From the NCBI GenBank assembly GCA_019915015.1, contig JAHBBC010000013.1, forward strand, positions 1,054,001 through 1,118,000: a stretch of DNA of 64,000 bases. The letters run 5' to 3'. A model generated the notes under the pieces. The model saw only the letters and a program-made list of their open reading frames with translations. It was not told where the DNA came from and searched no databases. Shown one piece after another: positions 1-10,171 of this stretch. Both the position numbers and the translations under genes were made by a program. This stretch comes from Auriscalpium vulgare. Lineage: Eukaryota; Basidiomycota; Agaricomycetes; Russulales; Auriscalpiaceae. Each line of letters starts with the position of its first letter. Positions within the stretch are counted from its first letter, which is position 1.

Positions 1-2880
1 TTACACACGCTGTGTGGGACTCGGCACACCGCCCGCTCACATCCGTTAAATAGGGGGCCTGGGCGGGACAATACCCACTAAAACCTCTTTGGCTTTCGCC
101 CATTCGAAGGGGAGGAATCGTTCGTCCTTCAGAGTTCCCTTCCACGTGTCTTCCACGTTCCGGTAGTTGCTTTCTGTACGTATGATGTTCCGTGCCGCAA
201 TCTGGTCGGTTACGAGTCTGTCATTGATCGCTTGATGCCATCGTCTCGTGATTGAGGTGGCAGTGTGTGTGCGGCCCCCTATTCGTCTTTCGCACCGGAG
301 CCGCCAGATTAGGTGGGCCGATTCGGATATGATAATTTTCAGCAGGCGCGTTGCGCCCGGGTCCCGTTTGTTTTCTTGTTCTTCTTCCTCTTCCCTCCCG
401 TTACGGGGTTTCCTGACTTCAAGGTTTCCGCACGCCAGGATTATTCCCATTGAGAGGTGCGGCCATGTTTCGTCTCCATGTGGCCAGAGGTCTTTCGCTA
501 ATTTCCAGATAGTGTTTTGTGCTCCGTCTTCGCATTCGAAAAGTATGTGCGCTAGTGACTCTTCTGGGTCATCGCATGCTTCGCATCGTGCTTTTTCATA
601 GTCTTGGATTTTGGCCCAGAAGTCTCCCAGCTTGTAGCTGTTGTGGTACGCGCGGAATAGGAAGGTTCGTATCGGCCGTCTGATATCTTGGTGCGTTATG
701 CCTTTCCAAAGAGAAGGATCTGTTTCTAAGTGTCCCGTGAAAGCTTCCAAGGCGTCGCGCGCAAGGTTCAGTTGCGCTTGTGGGCCCGTCCTTTTGTCTC
801 GGCTGGCTCGTTCACGTATGCCGTGATAGGCGGTCGCTTGCGTGAGTGTGGACAGTTTTGCTCCTGTGAGGTTCCACTCCGGTTTAATGCTAAGGTCCAG
901 TTCAGTCGGGGCATCTTTGTTTGCTCCTTCGTCGGCGAGCTCGTCTGCTCCCTCGTTTCCGGGATCACCGCTGTGTCCCTTTACCCACTCGAACCAGGTG
1001 GGTGCGGAGCGTCTCCTCAGTAAGTCCAAAGCCTTTTTGAATAGGTCCTTGTTACTCATTTTGATCCAGCCATTATCTTCCCAGTTCTGGAAGCGTTCGG
1101 TGAGTCCTTTTTTGACGTACTCCGAGTCCGTTTTGAAGTGTATTGGCCTGAAATTGTCTAGGCGCGTGAGTGCCAGGATTACTGCCGCGAGTTCTCCGGT
1201 CTGGTTTGTCTTCGCTGTCCCTCCGATGCGGGCGGCCATATTCAGTGGGTTATTCTCACTAACCCATATGCCGCTGCCGCATCTTGAGTTCATCTTTCCG
1301 TTATTCATGCACGAACCGTCGGTGTATACCACCAGGGGTTCGTCTTGGTGGTTCAGGCCGCGCGGGGCTTGCGTCAGTCGGTGTGCTGGGATGGGCGTTA
1401 TCACGTCTGGTTCTGTGAAGACCCGGAAGCAGTCCGCGAAAGATTTCGTTGCCGTTACTGTCGGGTTAAACAGGACGGCAGCCGTTTTGTTTTCCATTGC
1501 TCTGAGGTTCTTATCACGGCGTCTCTTGGTGAGCGTCAGTCCGTCCTTTGGCGACTCCGTCGCTAAGTTTGTCTTCGGATCCATTCTGCGCAGAATTTCC
1601 TTCGCTTCTTGGGCGCATTTGTGCGGGTTTGGGCAGCCTCTTCGTGCGTCTTCCTTACATGGCGCGCACGCGCATCGCGCGATGGGGTAATGGGGTCGTC
1701 TTGGTCTATTGGGTAACAGTCTTTCTGCCATCTTTTCTAGGTCGTCCACATATTTAACCTTATGTGTGTAGATCAGGCATTTCGATTTGACGGCTATCGG
1801 CTTGGGTTTAGTGGTTCCAAGGTGGTACCATGCCGGGAGTTGTCTCTTCAGCTCCTTGGACATTTTAAGGACTGCAAATTGTGCGTTGTATGTCTTCGCT
1901 GTGCTCAGCATTCTTACAATTTCTCTTGGTAGTTTTGTTTCATCCGTCCGTCCTCGCAGCGGGGGGGTCCATGTTTGCAGGAAAGTGTTCAGGTGCGCCA
2001 CTGTGTGTACATCTTTGAGCGTGCGTTTAATCAGGGTGTCTGTCAGATACGCCCACGCCGGTCGTGATTCTGTCAGGTCCAGGTAGTCCTTCAGCCACAT
2101 AAGTTCGATGGCTTCGTTTCGGGCTTTGATATCCAGGAGGTCGATCCCTCCTTGTTCTTTCGGGCGGTAGAGGTGTGTCAGGTCAATCGGCGCCGTCCTC
2201 GTGTCTTCTGACCAGACAAAGTTCTTTATCAGTTTGATCAGTGCCTCCTCGATGTGTTTCGGCATCCCCTGCGCTTTCGCTAGGAATTGTGAGCACCCTC
2301 CTGCGAACATCTGAACTATATGTTTCTTAGCCATGATTGACGGGAATGTTTGCTTCCACCGTGTCAGGTATGTATTTATTTTGTCCAGTACTGGGCCCCA
2401 TGGGATGGCATCGTCGGCATCATTTCCTATCCATGTGCCCAGATACCGTGCGGAGTGTCCGTCTTCGGTAATTTTTATTGCTTCTTCGATGGGTGCGTCG
2501 TCCACGTTCAGTTTTCTTGTGGCAGTTACGGTAGCTCGGTGTTCTGGGGTACCAATCGGTATGATCTCCGTCTTTAGGATATTGAACTTTGCTCCCGATG
2601 CGGCGCACCAGCGCGAGAGGATCTCCGTGACGTCCTCGTACTTATCTTCTGCCGACAGGTACAGCAGTGTATCGTCTGCGAAGAGATTGATGACGACTTT
2701 GTCCATTAGGCCCGGGATTTTGAATCCCTTCACGTTCGGTGCTTGTCGGAACATGCATGCGAGCGGCTCTATAGCGAGGTTGAATAGCAGGCACGACAGT
2801 GGGTCGCCTTGTCGGACCCCTCTGGTTATGTGTATGTTGTCGCTGAAGTATCCGTTTATGTTGACGGTTGTATAGGTAGA
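1..2880 (-). mobile_element. 5'-truncated LINE (non-LTR retrotransposon), 3' part off the left edge
   Basis: Minus-strand non-LTR retrotransposon copy. The homology ends abruptly at about 2880, inside the reverse transcriptase just upstream of the conserved G-V-R-Q-G-D-P-L block, and an in-frame TGA lies at 2881-2883. Such 5' truncation is the usual product of incomplete target-primed reverse transcription. The 3' UTR runs from 45 to the left window edge, so the poly(A) tail and 3' target duplication cannot be seen. RNase H behind the RT in one ORF is known for Tad-like and related fungal LINEs; the clade assignment is inference. The element abuts a family ORF that starts at 2916. Confidence 0.9.
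46..2880 (-). pseudogene. LINE ORF2 C-terminal part: reverse transcriptase palm, Cys-rich linker, RNase H
   Basis: Open without a stop from 2880 down to the TAA at 46 (about 945 codons; an ATG at 2754 gives 902 residues). Numbering from that ATG: the RT active-site motif F-A-D-D at 25-28, a Cys/His cluster (CACAPC then GCPNPHKC) at about 361-380, and an RNase H domain at about 474-610 with the acidic set D479 (TDGS), E521 (GELAA), D543 (TDSEY) and D604. A late C-x2-C...H-x4-C segment resembles the zf-RVT region of LINE ORF2. The N-terminal half of RT, the endonuclease and ORF1 are missing, so this copy cannot move by itself, although the remaining frame is intact, which suggests recent insertion. 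It would act in target-primed cDNA synthesis. Confidence 0.88.
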
Positions 2881-2915
2881 TCATCTCTCTTATTTCCTCC
2901 ATCTCCGACCCGACT

Positions 2916-3356
2916 ATGGCAGATAGCAAGAAGGGAAATCAGTGGGCCAAAGTGCCAGACTTCACACTCCAAGAGAGGATCAAAAACGTGCATGTCAATG
3001 GAAAGAAGTGCGAATTCATATTGCAGAGGACTCAGACGCCTACCACCTCCTCCTTCACCTTCACCATCTCCCGCATCAATTCCACATTCACGATCGAGAT
3101 TTCTCTGGGCGACGTCATGCCCACAAACGAGATACCGATGGAGTTGTTCCAGAATTGGGGCACTCCGGCTCCATTTAATGCAGAGGCCAGTGATCCGTGG
3201 GAGGGATGGCCTACTGTCGATGATCCGGACAAAACCTTCGTCCTTGCTTCTTTCCCCTCGATGACGCCGGGATCGGTCATGCTATGCTACGGCCTTCTAC
3301 CGACCGCACAAGTACAAACGCTACTAGCACCGTACGCCGCACCCGCACACGGTTAG
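2916..3356 (+). CDS. Small uncharacterised protein, C-terminal module of the local C-x-F family
   Basis: 146-residue ORF. It lacks the Pro/Ser-rich N-terminus of its relatives and begins almost directly with the module: a short helix-like stretch, K-K-C-E-F at about residues 30-34, an S-F-T-F-T-I strand, and a late F-V-L-A-S-F-P strand at about 115-121 followed by a hydrophobic segment. The same order is seen in the ORFs at 14.4, 16.2, 20.3, 36.8, 40.4, 47.1, 49.4 and 50.2 kb. The 5'-truncated LINE ends only 35 bp upstream, so the normal promoter and N-terminal coding part may have been displaced. Function unknown; it may be a truncated, non-functional copy. Confidence 0.5.
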   Translation: MADSKKGNQWAKVPDFTLQERIKNVHVNGKKCEFILQRTQTPTTSSFTFTISRINSTFTIEISLGDVMPTNEIPMELFQNWGTPAPFNAEASDPWEGWPTVDDPDKTFVLASFPSMTPGSVMLCYGLLPTAQVQTLLAPYAAPAHG

Positions 3357-4071
3357 CACTCTTGCAACATCTTGCAAACGCTACGCACGATACTAAACCG
3401 CAAGGGCGGCGCCCGCTAGCAGGATACTGAAGTACTCAAGCATGAAACCGGCGGGAAAGGAACGAATCAGATAGTGGAAGGGTTGGTGCCCGGGCGTCGA
3501 TGTCCGCCATGTCCGTCAAACGATTCGGTGGGTGCTGGGGTTGGGTATGTGGCGTCCGAGGTGATGTAGATCGCATACTACAGAGACTTTTGAAAGATAC
3601 CACAGATCTGAGACGCTCGATTTCTTCACCATGAGGCGGGATCCCGAACGCCACGACAATCTGGGCGCAGGGAAACAGGGACTTCTTCTGCGCGCGCTCG
3701 ACATGTCACATCATGTGCCCAAGCGTGGCACACGCCTTGTTCTCTGTTGGATTCGATACACGATGTAGACGTGTGGCAGAGCACCGAAGCTGCGTCTGAG
3801 ATGGAGACAATACAGTTCGACGAAGAGGGTGGCGCCTCGAGGCCGACATGTGCACGTTCCTCGCAGAGAAGCTCGAAAATGAGCCGAATAGGCCACTACT
3901 GGGCGACGTCAGAAGCGATGTTCATTTCCTGGATGTGCGTGCGCGGGCCCATACCATATTCATGACCATTTGTGAAGGTAGGTTCGAGTTACATACTAGA
4001 AAACAAATGACGACTTGAGCGTGCACGGAAAGAGGATATCAAGAACACGCCGCAGCGACGCTGACCAGCCA
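3357..4071. other. Non-coding or degenerate stretch, left part of a duplicated block
   Basis: No convincing gene. The part from about 3740 to 4070 matches 19,230-19,520 by eye: both share GAGATGGAGACAATA, a GGCCACT(A/G)CTGGGCGACG segment and a GTAGG(T/C)TCGAGTTACA segment. In this copy the block is interrupted by the gypsy element, and its continuation is at about 10,172-10,300. Short open stretches on both strands are not conserved in frame between the copies, so I do not call a gene. Confidence 0.55.
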
Positions 4072-4076
4072 TCACT

Positions 4077-4349
4077 TGTAACGGGCCGAGTGTGAGAAGC
4101 AGAGGAGGTTCGAGAACAGAGCGGGTGCTCGTTGCTGGCGTTGACTCGACAAGGAGAAGTACATGAGCGAGAGGCGACTATGAGCGAGCCACGAACCAAA
4201 CACACGTAAACATAAGAGTCTGCCGAGTCAAGTAAGTACGAGGCGAATAGAGAACGAGTCTGTTGGATACACAACACGCGCACGATGAGAACGAGTCCGT
4301 GAACGTACGTAGAATGTCCGTTGGTAAGTAAGTGACCATGCCCATGACA
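4077..4349 (-). repeat. Gypsy 3' LTR (273 bp)
   Basis: Direct repeat of 9894-10166, same orientation. On the minus strand it starts TGTCATGGGC and ends CCGTTACA, so it has TG...CA ends. The 5 bases outside it (4072-4076, TCACT) recur right after the other LTR. Confidence 0.97.
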
Positions 4350-4386
4350 TCATCCCCCTTTCTAGGGTCACGGACGAAGGGGCTGC

Positions 4387-6837
4387 TCAAAGACTTGGAT
4401 CCAGCCTGACGGCCGGCTTGGACACGCGACCTGAGCGAGTCGTGGTCTGCAGCGCAGGTTCGTACACAGACCCTAAGTTCTGTCGTACGACCGGCGGGGA
4501 CGGAGGGCGCGGAGCGGCAACGGGTACGGCGGGACGAGCGGACGACGCGGAGGGCAGCGGTGTGGACGGGAGCGGCGCGGAGGGCATCTGGGCAGAGGGA
4601 GGAACGAGCGGGTCAACGGCAACTGGATCGGAAGAAATAGGAATAGAGAATAATTTGTTAATGACAACGGCGTGGGGACGAGGCGCGCGAGGATGACGGC
4701 GGTGGAAGCGGTCGATGAGTTCGTTCTGGGTGGTAGGGATGTCGGACAAGGGAACCCACGAGTTTTCGGACTCGGGGAGCGACTTCCAGCGAACGAGGTA
4801 CTCGAAACGATGACCAATCTTGCGACAGTCCTGGAGCGACTGAATTTGCAACGCGGCATCTTCGGCGAGTTCGAAAGGAGTCGGAGAGGAATGAGGATGG
4901 AAGTCGGAGGGGTCACGATACGGTTCAAGGAGTGAGACGTTGAATACGGGGTGAAGACGAGAGAGGTAGGAAGGGAGACGAAGGAGGTAAGCGGATGAGC
5001 CTATTTTGCGAATGATGGGGTACGGGCCGAGACGGCGATGATCGAGCTTGAGAGAAGGACGTGTAGTCTTGATATTGCGACGGAGTAGCCAGACGAGCTG
5101 GTCAGGCTTGAACTCCGGAGCAGGTAGCGACTTCTCGTTGTAGTACTTGGACTGCAAAGCTTGCGCGTGCAATAACTCGGCGCGCAATTCGGCATGGATG
5201 ACGTCGAGACGAGTCGCGAGGTCGTCCGCAGCGGGAACGCTGGAACGCTCGGTGAGTTGCGGCTCGAAGGTGGGGTGGAAAGCGAAATTGGCGAAGAAGG
5301 GACTTTGGTGCGTGGAACTGTTCTCGAGGTTGTTGAAGGCGAACTCTCCCAGAGGGAGGTAGTCGACCCAATCGTCCTGTTGATAAGAACAATATGCACG
5401 TAAGTACGTCTCGAGCGTCTGATTCGTGCGCTCCGTCAGACCGTCAGTCTGCGGGTGATACGCCGTCGACGTCCGAGACTCAATCTTGAGCAGGGAAAGA
5501 AGCTCAGTCCAAAAACGCGAAATGAAAACAGAACCACGATCCGAAATGATAGAATCGGGAAGGCCATGGTAGCGGAAGATCCTGTCGAGGAACAACCAGG
5601 CCAACCCAGGCGCGTCGATCGTCTCGTTACAAGGAACGAAATGCGCGTAGCGCGTGAGACGATCGCACACGACCCAAATAGAATCGAAGCCATGAGAAAG
5701 AGGAAGCTTTACGATGAAGTCCATGGTGATTGCCTTCCACGGGCGTGAAGGAATGTCGAGCGGCTTGAGAAGCCCATACGGTTTGTGACGCGGCGTCTTG
5801 ATACGCGCACAAGTATCGCATGCTTCAACGTAGCGACGCACGAAGGTCTGCATGCCGGGCCAGGAATAGTCTCGAGAGACCAACCCAAGCGTGCGAGTAC
5901 GACCAGGGTGTCCTGTGGATGGAAGATCATGACGCGAGTGAAGAATGTCAGCACGTAGTGGTCGAGGGACAAAGAGTTTTCCTTTGTGGAACACAAGTCC
6001 ACCCTCGGACGTGAAGTCCGAGTTGCCATGAACGAGCGCTTCGCGCCATTCGACATCTTCTCGAAACGCGTCTTTGAAGCGCTCGAGAAGCGTTGAACTG
6101 TCGATGGAGAGAGTGGTGAGGGCGCTGAGCGTCGTAGAGCTCGATGATGATGAAACCTGTGAAGGAAAAAGATGTTCTGTGTGTTTAGCAGTGAGTATCG
6201 TCCGGTTCTGCACCAGGAGGGTGTCATCCCCCTTTTTAGGGACGAAGTCAGCTCGTCGCGATGGAGGATCCGCAACGTTCGACGATCCGGGACCCCAGGT
6301 CAACCGGAAGTCAAAATCAGACAGAAACATAGCCCAACGCGCCTGACGGCGGTTGAGAACCTTCGAGGACATGAAGTACTCGAGGTTCTTGTGATCAGAG
6401 ATGACAGAAATAGGAAACGGCGAACCGAGTAGCCACGCCCGCATATCGCGAAACGAATCGACAATAGCGAGTAGTTCCTTGTCGTGGATCTCGTAATTGA
6501 TTTCCGCCGGTGCAAGCTTGCGCGAGTAGTAGGCGATCGGATGAAGTTGACCTTCGTCGTCCGGCTGTTGACAGACGCCAGAGATGGCGAAGTCGGACGC
6601 GTCGGTGCTGAGCGTGCACGGCGCGAGCGGATTATAGTGGCGTAGCACTGGGTAGGACGTGAACGCACGCTTGAGGCGTTCGAATGCGTCGCGCGTAGCA
6701 TCTGAAAATTCAAAGACGATGTTCTTCTTGGTCAGTGCGACAAGCGGAGTGGTGATGCGAGCATAACCGTCAACGAAACGACGGTAGAAGTTAGCAAAAC
6801 CAAGGAAAGACTGAAGTTCCTTCACCGAACTGGGCAC
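4387..6837 (-). CDS. pol: Gypsy Pol, C-terminal part: RT connection, RNase H, integrase, chromodomain
   Basis: 816 residues in one open frame (no ATG of its own; it continues RT after a frame break near 6876). Residues 1-60 are the RT thumb (L-Q-S-F-L-G-F-A-N-F-Y-R-R-F), and about 70-190 the RNase H domain with T-D-A-S-D. The integrase zinc-binding region is at about 300-346 (H-x-x-x-H-P-G then C-D-T-C), and the DDE core has D373 (M-D-F), D433 (S-D-R-G-S) and E469, with the H-P-Q-T-D-G-L-T-E-R signature. A chromodomain (Y-L-V-R-W-K-S-L, N-S-W-V-P) lies at about 665-712. The C-terminal tail is Pro/Ser-rich. A chromodomain marks the chromovirus lineage and in studied elements directs integration to particular chromatin. 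Confidence 0.95.
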   Translation of the reverse strand: MPSSVKELQSFLGFANFYRRFVDGYARITTPLVALTKKNIVFEFSDATRDAFERLKRAFTSYPVLRHYNPLAPCTLSTDASDFAISGVCQQPDDEGQLHPIAYYSRKLAPAEINYEIHDKELLAIVDSFRDMRAWLLGSPFPISVISDHKNLEYFMSSKVLNRRQARWAMFLSDFDFRLTWGPGSSNVADPPSRRADFVPKKGDDTLLVQNRTILTAKHTEHLFPSQVSSSSSSTTLSALTTLSIDSSTLLERFKDAFREDVEWREALVHGNSDFTSEGGLVFHKGKLFVPRPLRADILHSRHDLPSTGHPGRTRTLGLVSRDYSWPGMQTFVRRYVEACDTCARIKTPRHKPYGLLKPLDIPSRPWKAITMDFIVKLPLSHGFDSIWVVCDRLTRYAHFVPCNETIDAPGLAWLFLDRIFRYHGLPDSIISDRGSVFISRFWTELLSLLKIESRTSTAYHPQTDGLTERTNQTLETYLRAYCSYQQDDWVDYLPLGEFAFNNLENSSTHQSPFFANFAFHPTFEPQLTERSSVPAADDLATRLDVIHAELRAELLHAQALQSKYYNEKSLPAPEFKPDQLVWLLRRNIKTTRPSLKLDHRRLGPYPIIRKIGSSAYLLRLPSYLSRLHPVFNVSLLEPYRDPSDFHPHSSPTPFELAEDAALQIQSLQDCRKIGHRFEYLVRWKSLPESENSWVPLSDIPTTQNELIDRFHRRHPRAPRPHAVVINKLFSIPISSDPVAVDPLVPPSAQMPSAPLPSTPLPSASSARPAVPVAAPRPPSPPVVRQNLGSVYEPALQTTTRSGRVSKPAVRLDPSL

Positions 6838-6871
6838 GGGCCAGTCGGTAATCGTCGCGAGCTTCTTGGGT

Positions 6872-8521
6872 TCATCTTGACGCCTTCAGCGCCGACGATG
6901 TAGCCCAGATACTCCACCTCTGCCTTGTCCCACTCGCATTTCGCGGGTTAACGCAGAGATGAGCGTCGCGAAGACGATCGAGAACGAGCGCAACGTGTTT
7001 GTCGTGCTCTTCTTGAGTTCTCGAGAAGATGAGTATGTCGTCGAGGTAGACGACACATACGATGTCGAGTAAGTCTCGTAGGACGTCCTGGATAAATGCC
7101 TGGAAAGACGCGGGTGCGTTAGTTAAACCATACGGCACGACGAGGTGCTCGAATAGTCCGAGGGGCGTGCGGAAAGCGGTCTTCCACTCGTCACCCTCCT
7201 TGATACGCAAATGAGAGTAAGCTGAAACGAGATCGATGAGCGTGAATACTTTGCAGCCCTGTACACGATCGAGCAGGTCGTGCACAAGCGGAACTGGGTA
7301 GCGGTTCTTCTTCGTGATCGCGTTGAGTCCGCGATAGTCGACGCAGAGGCGAAGGTTGCCCGTCTTCTTGCGGATGAATAGGACGGGTGCGCCAGCAGAG
7401 GATGTCGAGCTACGGATGTGCCCGCGCTCGAGATTGGTGTTGACGTACTCGGCTAGCGCTTCGCGTTCTTGAGGCGTGAGGCGGTATAGTGGACCGAATG
7501 GTGGATCTTTCCCCTCCTCGAGCTCGATGTCGACATCGAACGAACGATGCGCTGGGAGTTTGTCGAACTCGGAAGAGGAAAAGACGGTCGATGCCCACGG
7601 CATGTACTTGGCCGGGATATGCTGCGCGAGGTCGTCACCAGACGCAGCGGGTGGAGGGTCGGCATCGAGGTCGTCAAGAGGTGAGGATGTCGAACTGGTC
7701 GCCGAAATGAATGCGGGCGAACCAGTGGGGAGGAAACGAATGAGGCAGACATCATGCGGTTGCGCACGCGCGGCCTTAGCGAATTTGCGAGGTGAAATGG
7801 TGCGAATGTTGGGCGCAGGTGTGAGCGAGGGAGTAGAGCGACCGGAGCCATTCCACTGAACGAGGGACGAGAGTAGCGAGGGTCGAGGAGTCGAAGGACT
7901 TGGCGAGGATGCGCGATCCTGCCGTGGTGATGCATCGGGTGTCGGGCGGATTGTTGTTGAAGCGAACGCAGTCGCGCCAGTTAGACCGAAGCCTATGCCG
8001 ACGGATGTAGTCGAGTTGAGCGAAGGACGAGTGAGTCGGGGCGCGAGACCGGAGCCTCTCGCAGAGATGGTGACTGGGTGTGTTCGAGCAAGTCCGCAAC
8101 AATCGAGGGTGAGGTTGGAATCAACCCAATCGATGTTGGGATTGTGGCGTTGGAGCCAATCGAGACCTAAAATGACAGGATAGCCGACTGCGACAACAGC
8201 CAGCGCTATAAATTCAGAGTGAGCTCCCACCGAAAGGTTAGTGACTACATCCTGGGTGATCAGGCCAGAAGCAATCGGGCGATCGTCAACCGCCATGATG
8301 GGAACCGGAACGTCCTTGAGACGTCGCGAAAGAGAATGACGCGTCGCAAAGCGCTCCGAAATGCACGACGTCGTTGCGCCGCTGTCCACGAGCGCGTACG
8401 TGTGCAGAGGAGAACGGTTAGGAAAAGAGAGTGTGACAGACACAAAGAAATGGTCTGGTGAGTTAAGCATGGGCGCGGATGAAGCGAATATGAAGGACGG
8501 GTTAGAACGATACGCAGGCAT
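6872..8521 (-). CDS. pol: Gypsy Pol, N-terminal part: aspartic protease and reverse transcriptase
   Basis: 549 codons. The protease has L-V-D-S-G-A-T (D46-S-G) and the second conserved strand V-I-L-G-L-D-W-L at about 116-123. RT follows a Pro/Ser-rich linker: the F-I-R-K-K-T-G block near 382, L-C-V-D-Y-R-G-L-N near 392-400, F-T-L-I-D-L near 426-431, and the active-site box V-V-Y-L-D-D-I-L at 490-497. After about residue 525 (V-N-P, near base 6948) the annotated frame turns into nonsense, while the true continuation (A-K-C-E-W-D-K...Y-L-G-Y-I-V) is in another frame. A second shift near 6876 leads into the downstream ORF. Both breaks look like single-base indels. Confidence 0.92.
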   Translation of the reverse strand: MPAYRSNPSFIFASSAPMLNSPDHFFVSVTLSFPNRSPLHTYALVDSGATTSCISERFATRHSLSRRLKDVPVPIMAVDDRPIASGLITQDVVTNLSVGAHSEFIALAVVAVGYPVILGLDWLQRHNPNIDWVDSNLTLDCCGLARTHPVTISARGSGLAPRLTRPSLNSTTSVGIGFGLTGATAFASTTIRPTPDASPRQDRASSPSPSTPRPSLLSSLVQWNGSGRSTPSLTPAPNIRTISPRKFAKAARAQPHDVCLIRFLPTGSPAFISATSSTSSPLDDLDADPPPAASGDDLAQHIPAKYMPWASTVFSSSEFDKLPAHRSFDVDIELEEGKDPPFGPLYRLTPQEREALAEYVNTNLERGHIRSSTSSAGAPVLFIRKKTGNLRLCVDYRGLNAITKKNRYPVPLVHDLLDRVQGCKVFTLIDLVSAYSHLRIKEGDEWKTAFRTPLGLFEHLVVPYGLTNAPASFQAFIQDVLRDLLDIVCVVYLDDILIFSRTQEEHDKHVALVLDRLRDAHLCVNPRNASGTRQRWSIWATSSALKASR

Positions 8522-8628
8522 GAACGTGTTGTCCGTTGCACGAACATGCGTGGGCTCCGGCGTGAAAGCCGTTGCTGAGAGACGTGTCCCATCGTCAGCC
8601 GGATGCCCTGGGACGTGGGAGCAGCCGG

Positions 8629-9786
8629 CTAGGCTTTTCCCGACGACGAGGACGCAGGAGCGCGCGAGGCAAAGTTCTTCTTCGCGCGCTCGGACATGTT
8701 AGGGCAGTTCGAAATGACATGATTACCTTGCCCGCAGTAGATGCACAGACCGTCGCGGCGGCGACGATCCTTCTCGGTTTGTGTGAGAGGGGCGCGGACC
8801 TTGGTCGCGTCGATCTCCATGGGTACAACCGACGAGTGCGAGGCGGGTGGTGCGGTCTGCGTCGTCGACGAGGACGCCTGACCGGAACGCGGAGTTGAAG
8901 GCTGTTGCTTAGCCTTGCCCTTGTCCTTGTCGTTAAAGGACGATTTGGTGCGATTCTTCTCGATGTTACGCTTGTGCACGCGGTTATCGAGCTCGGTCGC
9001 TTTCGCGACGTACCTGTCAAACTCAGTAGGAACAACAGGAACAGAGACGAAAAGGTCTTTGACTTCTTCCTTCAGACCCTCATAGAACTTCTGGATCTTC
9101 GTCGCTTCGGAGAAGTCAACGTAGACCAGTAGCTCTCGGAAACGAGACGCGTAGCTCGAGCACGAGCCAGTCTGCTTGAGTGCTTCGATCTTGCGTAGAG
9201 CCGTTCCGACGACGTCGCTGTCGCCGAAATTCTCTCGGAAATCGATGATGAGGTCGCGGAAGTCGTAGAGCAATTCCTCGTTGCTCTTCTTGATAGCCGT
9301 GAACCAGCTCTTGGCGGAGCCGTCGGCGAGGTACGACTGCAAATACAAAGCCCTGTGATAGTCAGTAGGGAGCGAGGCACGAGACAGCTCGACGGCCGCC
9401 TCGATCTCGTCAATGAACGGTTCGACGTCAGTCGCTTTACCCGTGAACACGCGTGGTTCCTTGAATCGAGCGACGCCACGAGGGACGTCGTCGAAATCGC
9501 GAGTACGGGTGGATTGCGCAGCCGCTGCAGGCTGCGGGGCGCTGTGAATACGTTCCGTAAGGGCCTCAAGAGCGGCGCCGATACGTCGCTGATTGTCGTC
9601 AGCGTATTGTACCTGTCGGCTGACGCCCTTGAGTGTCTCCAGCATCGCACTGAAGTCCTGCCAGGTCGGATTACTCGGAGGTACCTGTGGAGCAGTTTCA
9701 GCTGTCTCTTGAGCGGGTACCTGGTCCTGGGAGATGTTCCCAGTGGTGCTGGGCCAGGGATTTTCGTCGTAGCCTGCTGCGGACAT
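8629..9786 (-). CDS. gag: Gypsy Gag (capsid and zinc knuckle)
   Basis: 385 residues, first ATG after the 5' LTR. Residues about 130-270 form a retrotransposon Gag/capsid-like region with the typical W-F and Y-L-x-G-x-A-x-W-type helices. A basic, Ser/Pro-rich linker follows, then one CCHC zinc knuckle, C-I-Y-C-G-Q-G-N-H-V-I-S-N-C, with C348, C351, H356 and C361. The reading frame is intact. Pol lies about 110 bp downstream in another frame, so Pol expression would need frameshifting or re-initiation (inference). Product: virus-like particle shell that packages element RNA in the cytoplasm. Confidence 0.93.
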   Translation of the reverse strand: MSAAGYDENPWPSTTGNISQDQVPAQETAETAPQVPPSNPTWQDFSAMLETLKGVSRQVQYADDNQRRIGAALEALTERIHSAPQPAAAAQSTRTRDFDDVPRGVARFKEPRVFTGKATDVEPFIDEIEAAVELSRASLPTDYHRALYLQSYLADGSAKSWFTAIKKSNEELLYDFRDLIIDFRENFGDSDVVGTALRKIEALKQTGSCSSYASRFRELLVYVDFSEATKIQKFYEGLKEEVKDLFVSVPVVPTEFDRYVAKATELDNRVHKRNIEKNRTKSSFNDKDKGKAKQQPSTPRSGQASSSTTQTAPPASHSSVVPMEIDATKVRAPLTQTEKDRRRRDGLCIYCGQGNHVISNCPNMSERAKKNFASRAPASSSSGKA

Positions 9787-9893
9787 ATTAGCAGAAATGT
9801 ATGAGAGAAATAGGGGCTAGTGTCGAGTGTTGAGATGTCGAGAAGAAGTTAAGAAGCAAAGGTAGGGTTTCGAGTGGGGTGGTCGAGTCAAAC

Positions 9894-10166
9894 TGTAACG
9901 GGCCGAGTGTGAGAAGCAGAGGAGGTTCGAGAACAGAGCGGGTGCTCGTTGCTGGCGTTGACTCGACAAGGAGAAGTACATGAGCGAGAGGCGACTATGA
10001 GCGAGCCACGAACCAAACACACGTAAACATAAGAGTCTGCCGAGTCAAGTAAGTACGAGGCGAATAGAGAACGAGTCTGTTGGATACACAACACGCGCAC
10101 GATGAGAACGAGTCCGTGAACGTACGTAGAATGTCCGTTGGTAAGTAAGTGACCATGCCCATGACA
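9894..10166 (-). repeat. Gypsy 5' LTR (273 bp)
   Basis: Second copy of the LTR, identical by eye to 4077-4349. On the minus strand it lies upstream of gag and is therefore the promoter-bearing LTR. TCACT at 10167-10171 completes the target duplication. The downstream primer-binding region (minus strand, starting GTTTGACTCG) was not matched to a specific tRNA. Confidence 0.97.
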
Positions 10167-10171
10167 TCACT

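Larger units (their letters stand above)
4077..10166 (-). mobile_element. Complete Ty3/gypsy LTR retrotransposon (chromovirus), recent insertion
   Basis: 6,090-bp element on the minus strand. LTRs of 273 bp lie at 4077-4349 (3' LTR) and 9894-10166 (5' LTR), begin TGTCATG and end GTTACA in element orientation, and read as identical by eye. A perfect 5-bp target duplication TCACT flanks it (4072-4076 and 10167-10171). A purine-rich tract (AGAAAGGGGGATGA on the minus strand) precedes the 3' LTR, as expected for a polypurine tract. Internal order is gag, protease, RT, RNase H, integrase, chromodomain, which is the Ty3/gypsy (Metaviridae) arrangement. Two frame breaks lie in RT. Identical LTRs imply a young insertion. 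Confidence 0.97.

Noticed and set aside
842..1690. 282-codon plus-strand ORF opposite the LINE
   Set aside because: It is the antisense shadow of the RNase H region of the LINE; Ser/Arg-rich composition and no domain.
7476..7935. Overlapping ORFs on both strands within gypsy pol
   Set aside because: Out-of-frame shadows of the protease-RT linker.
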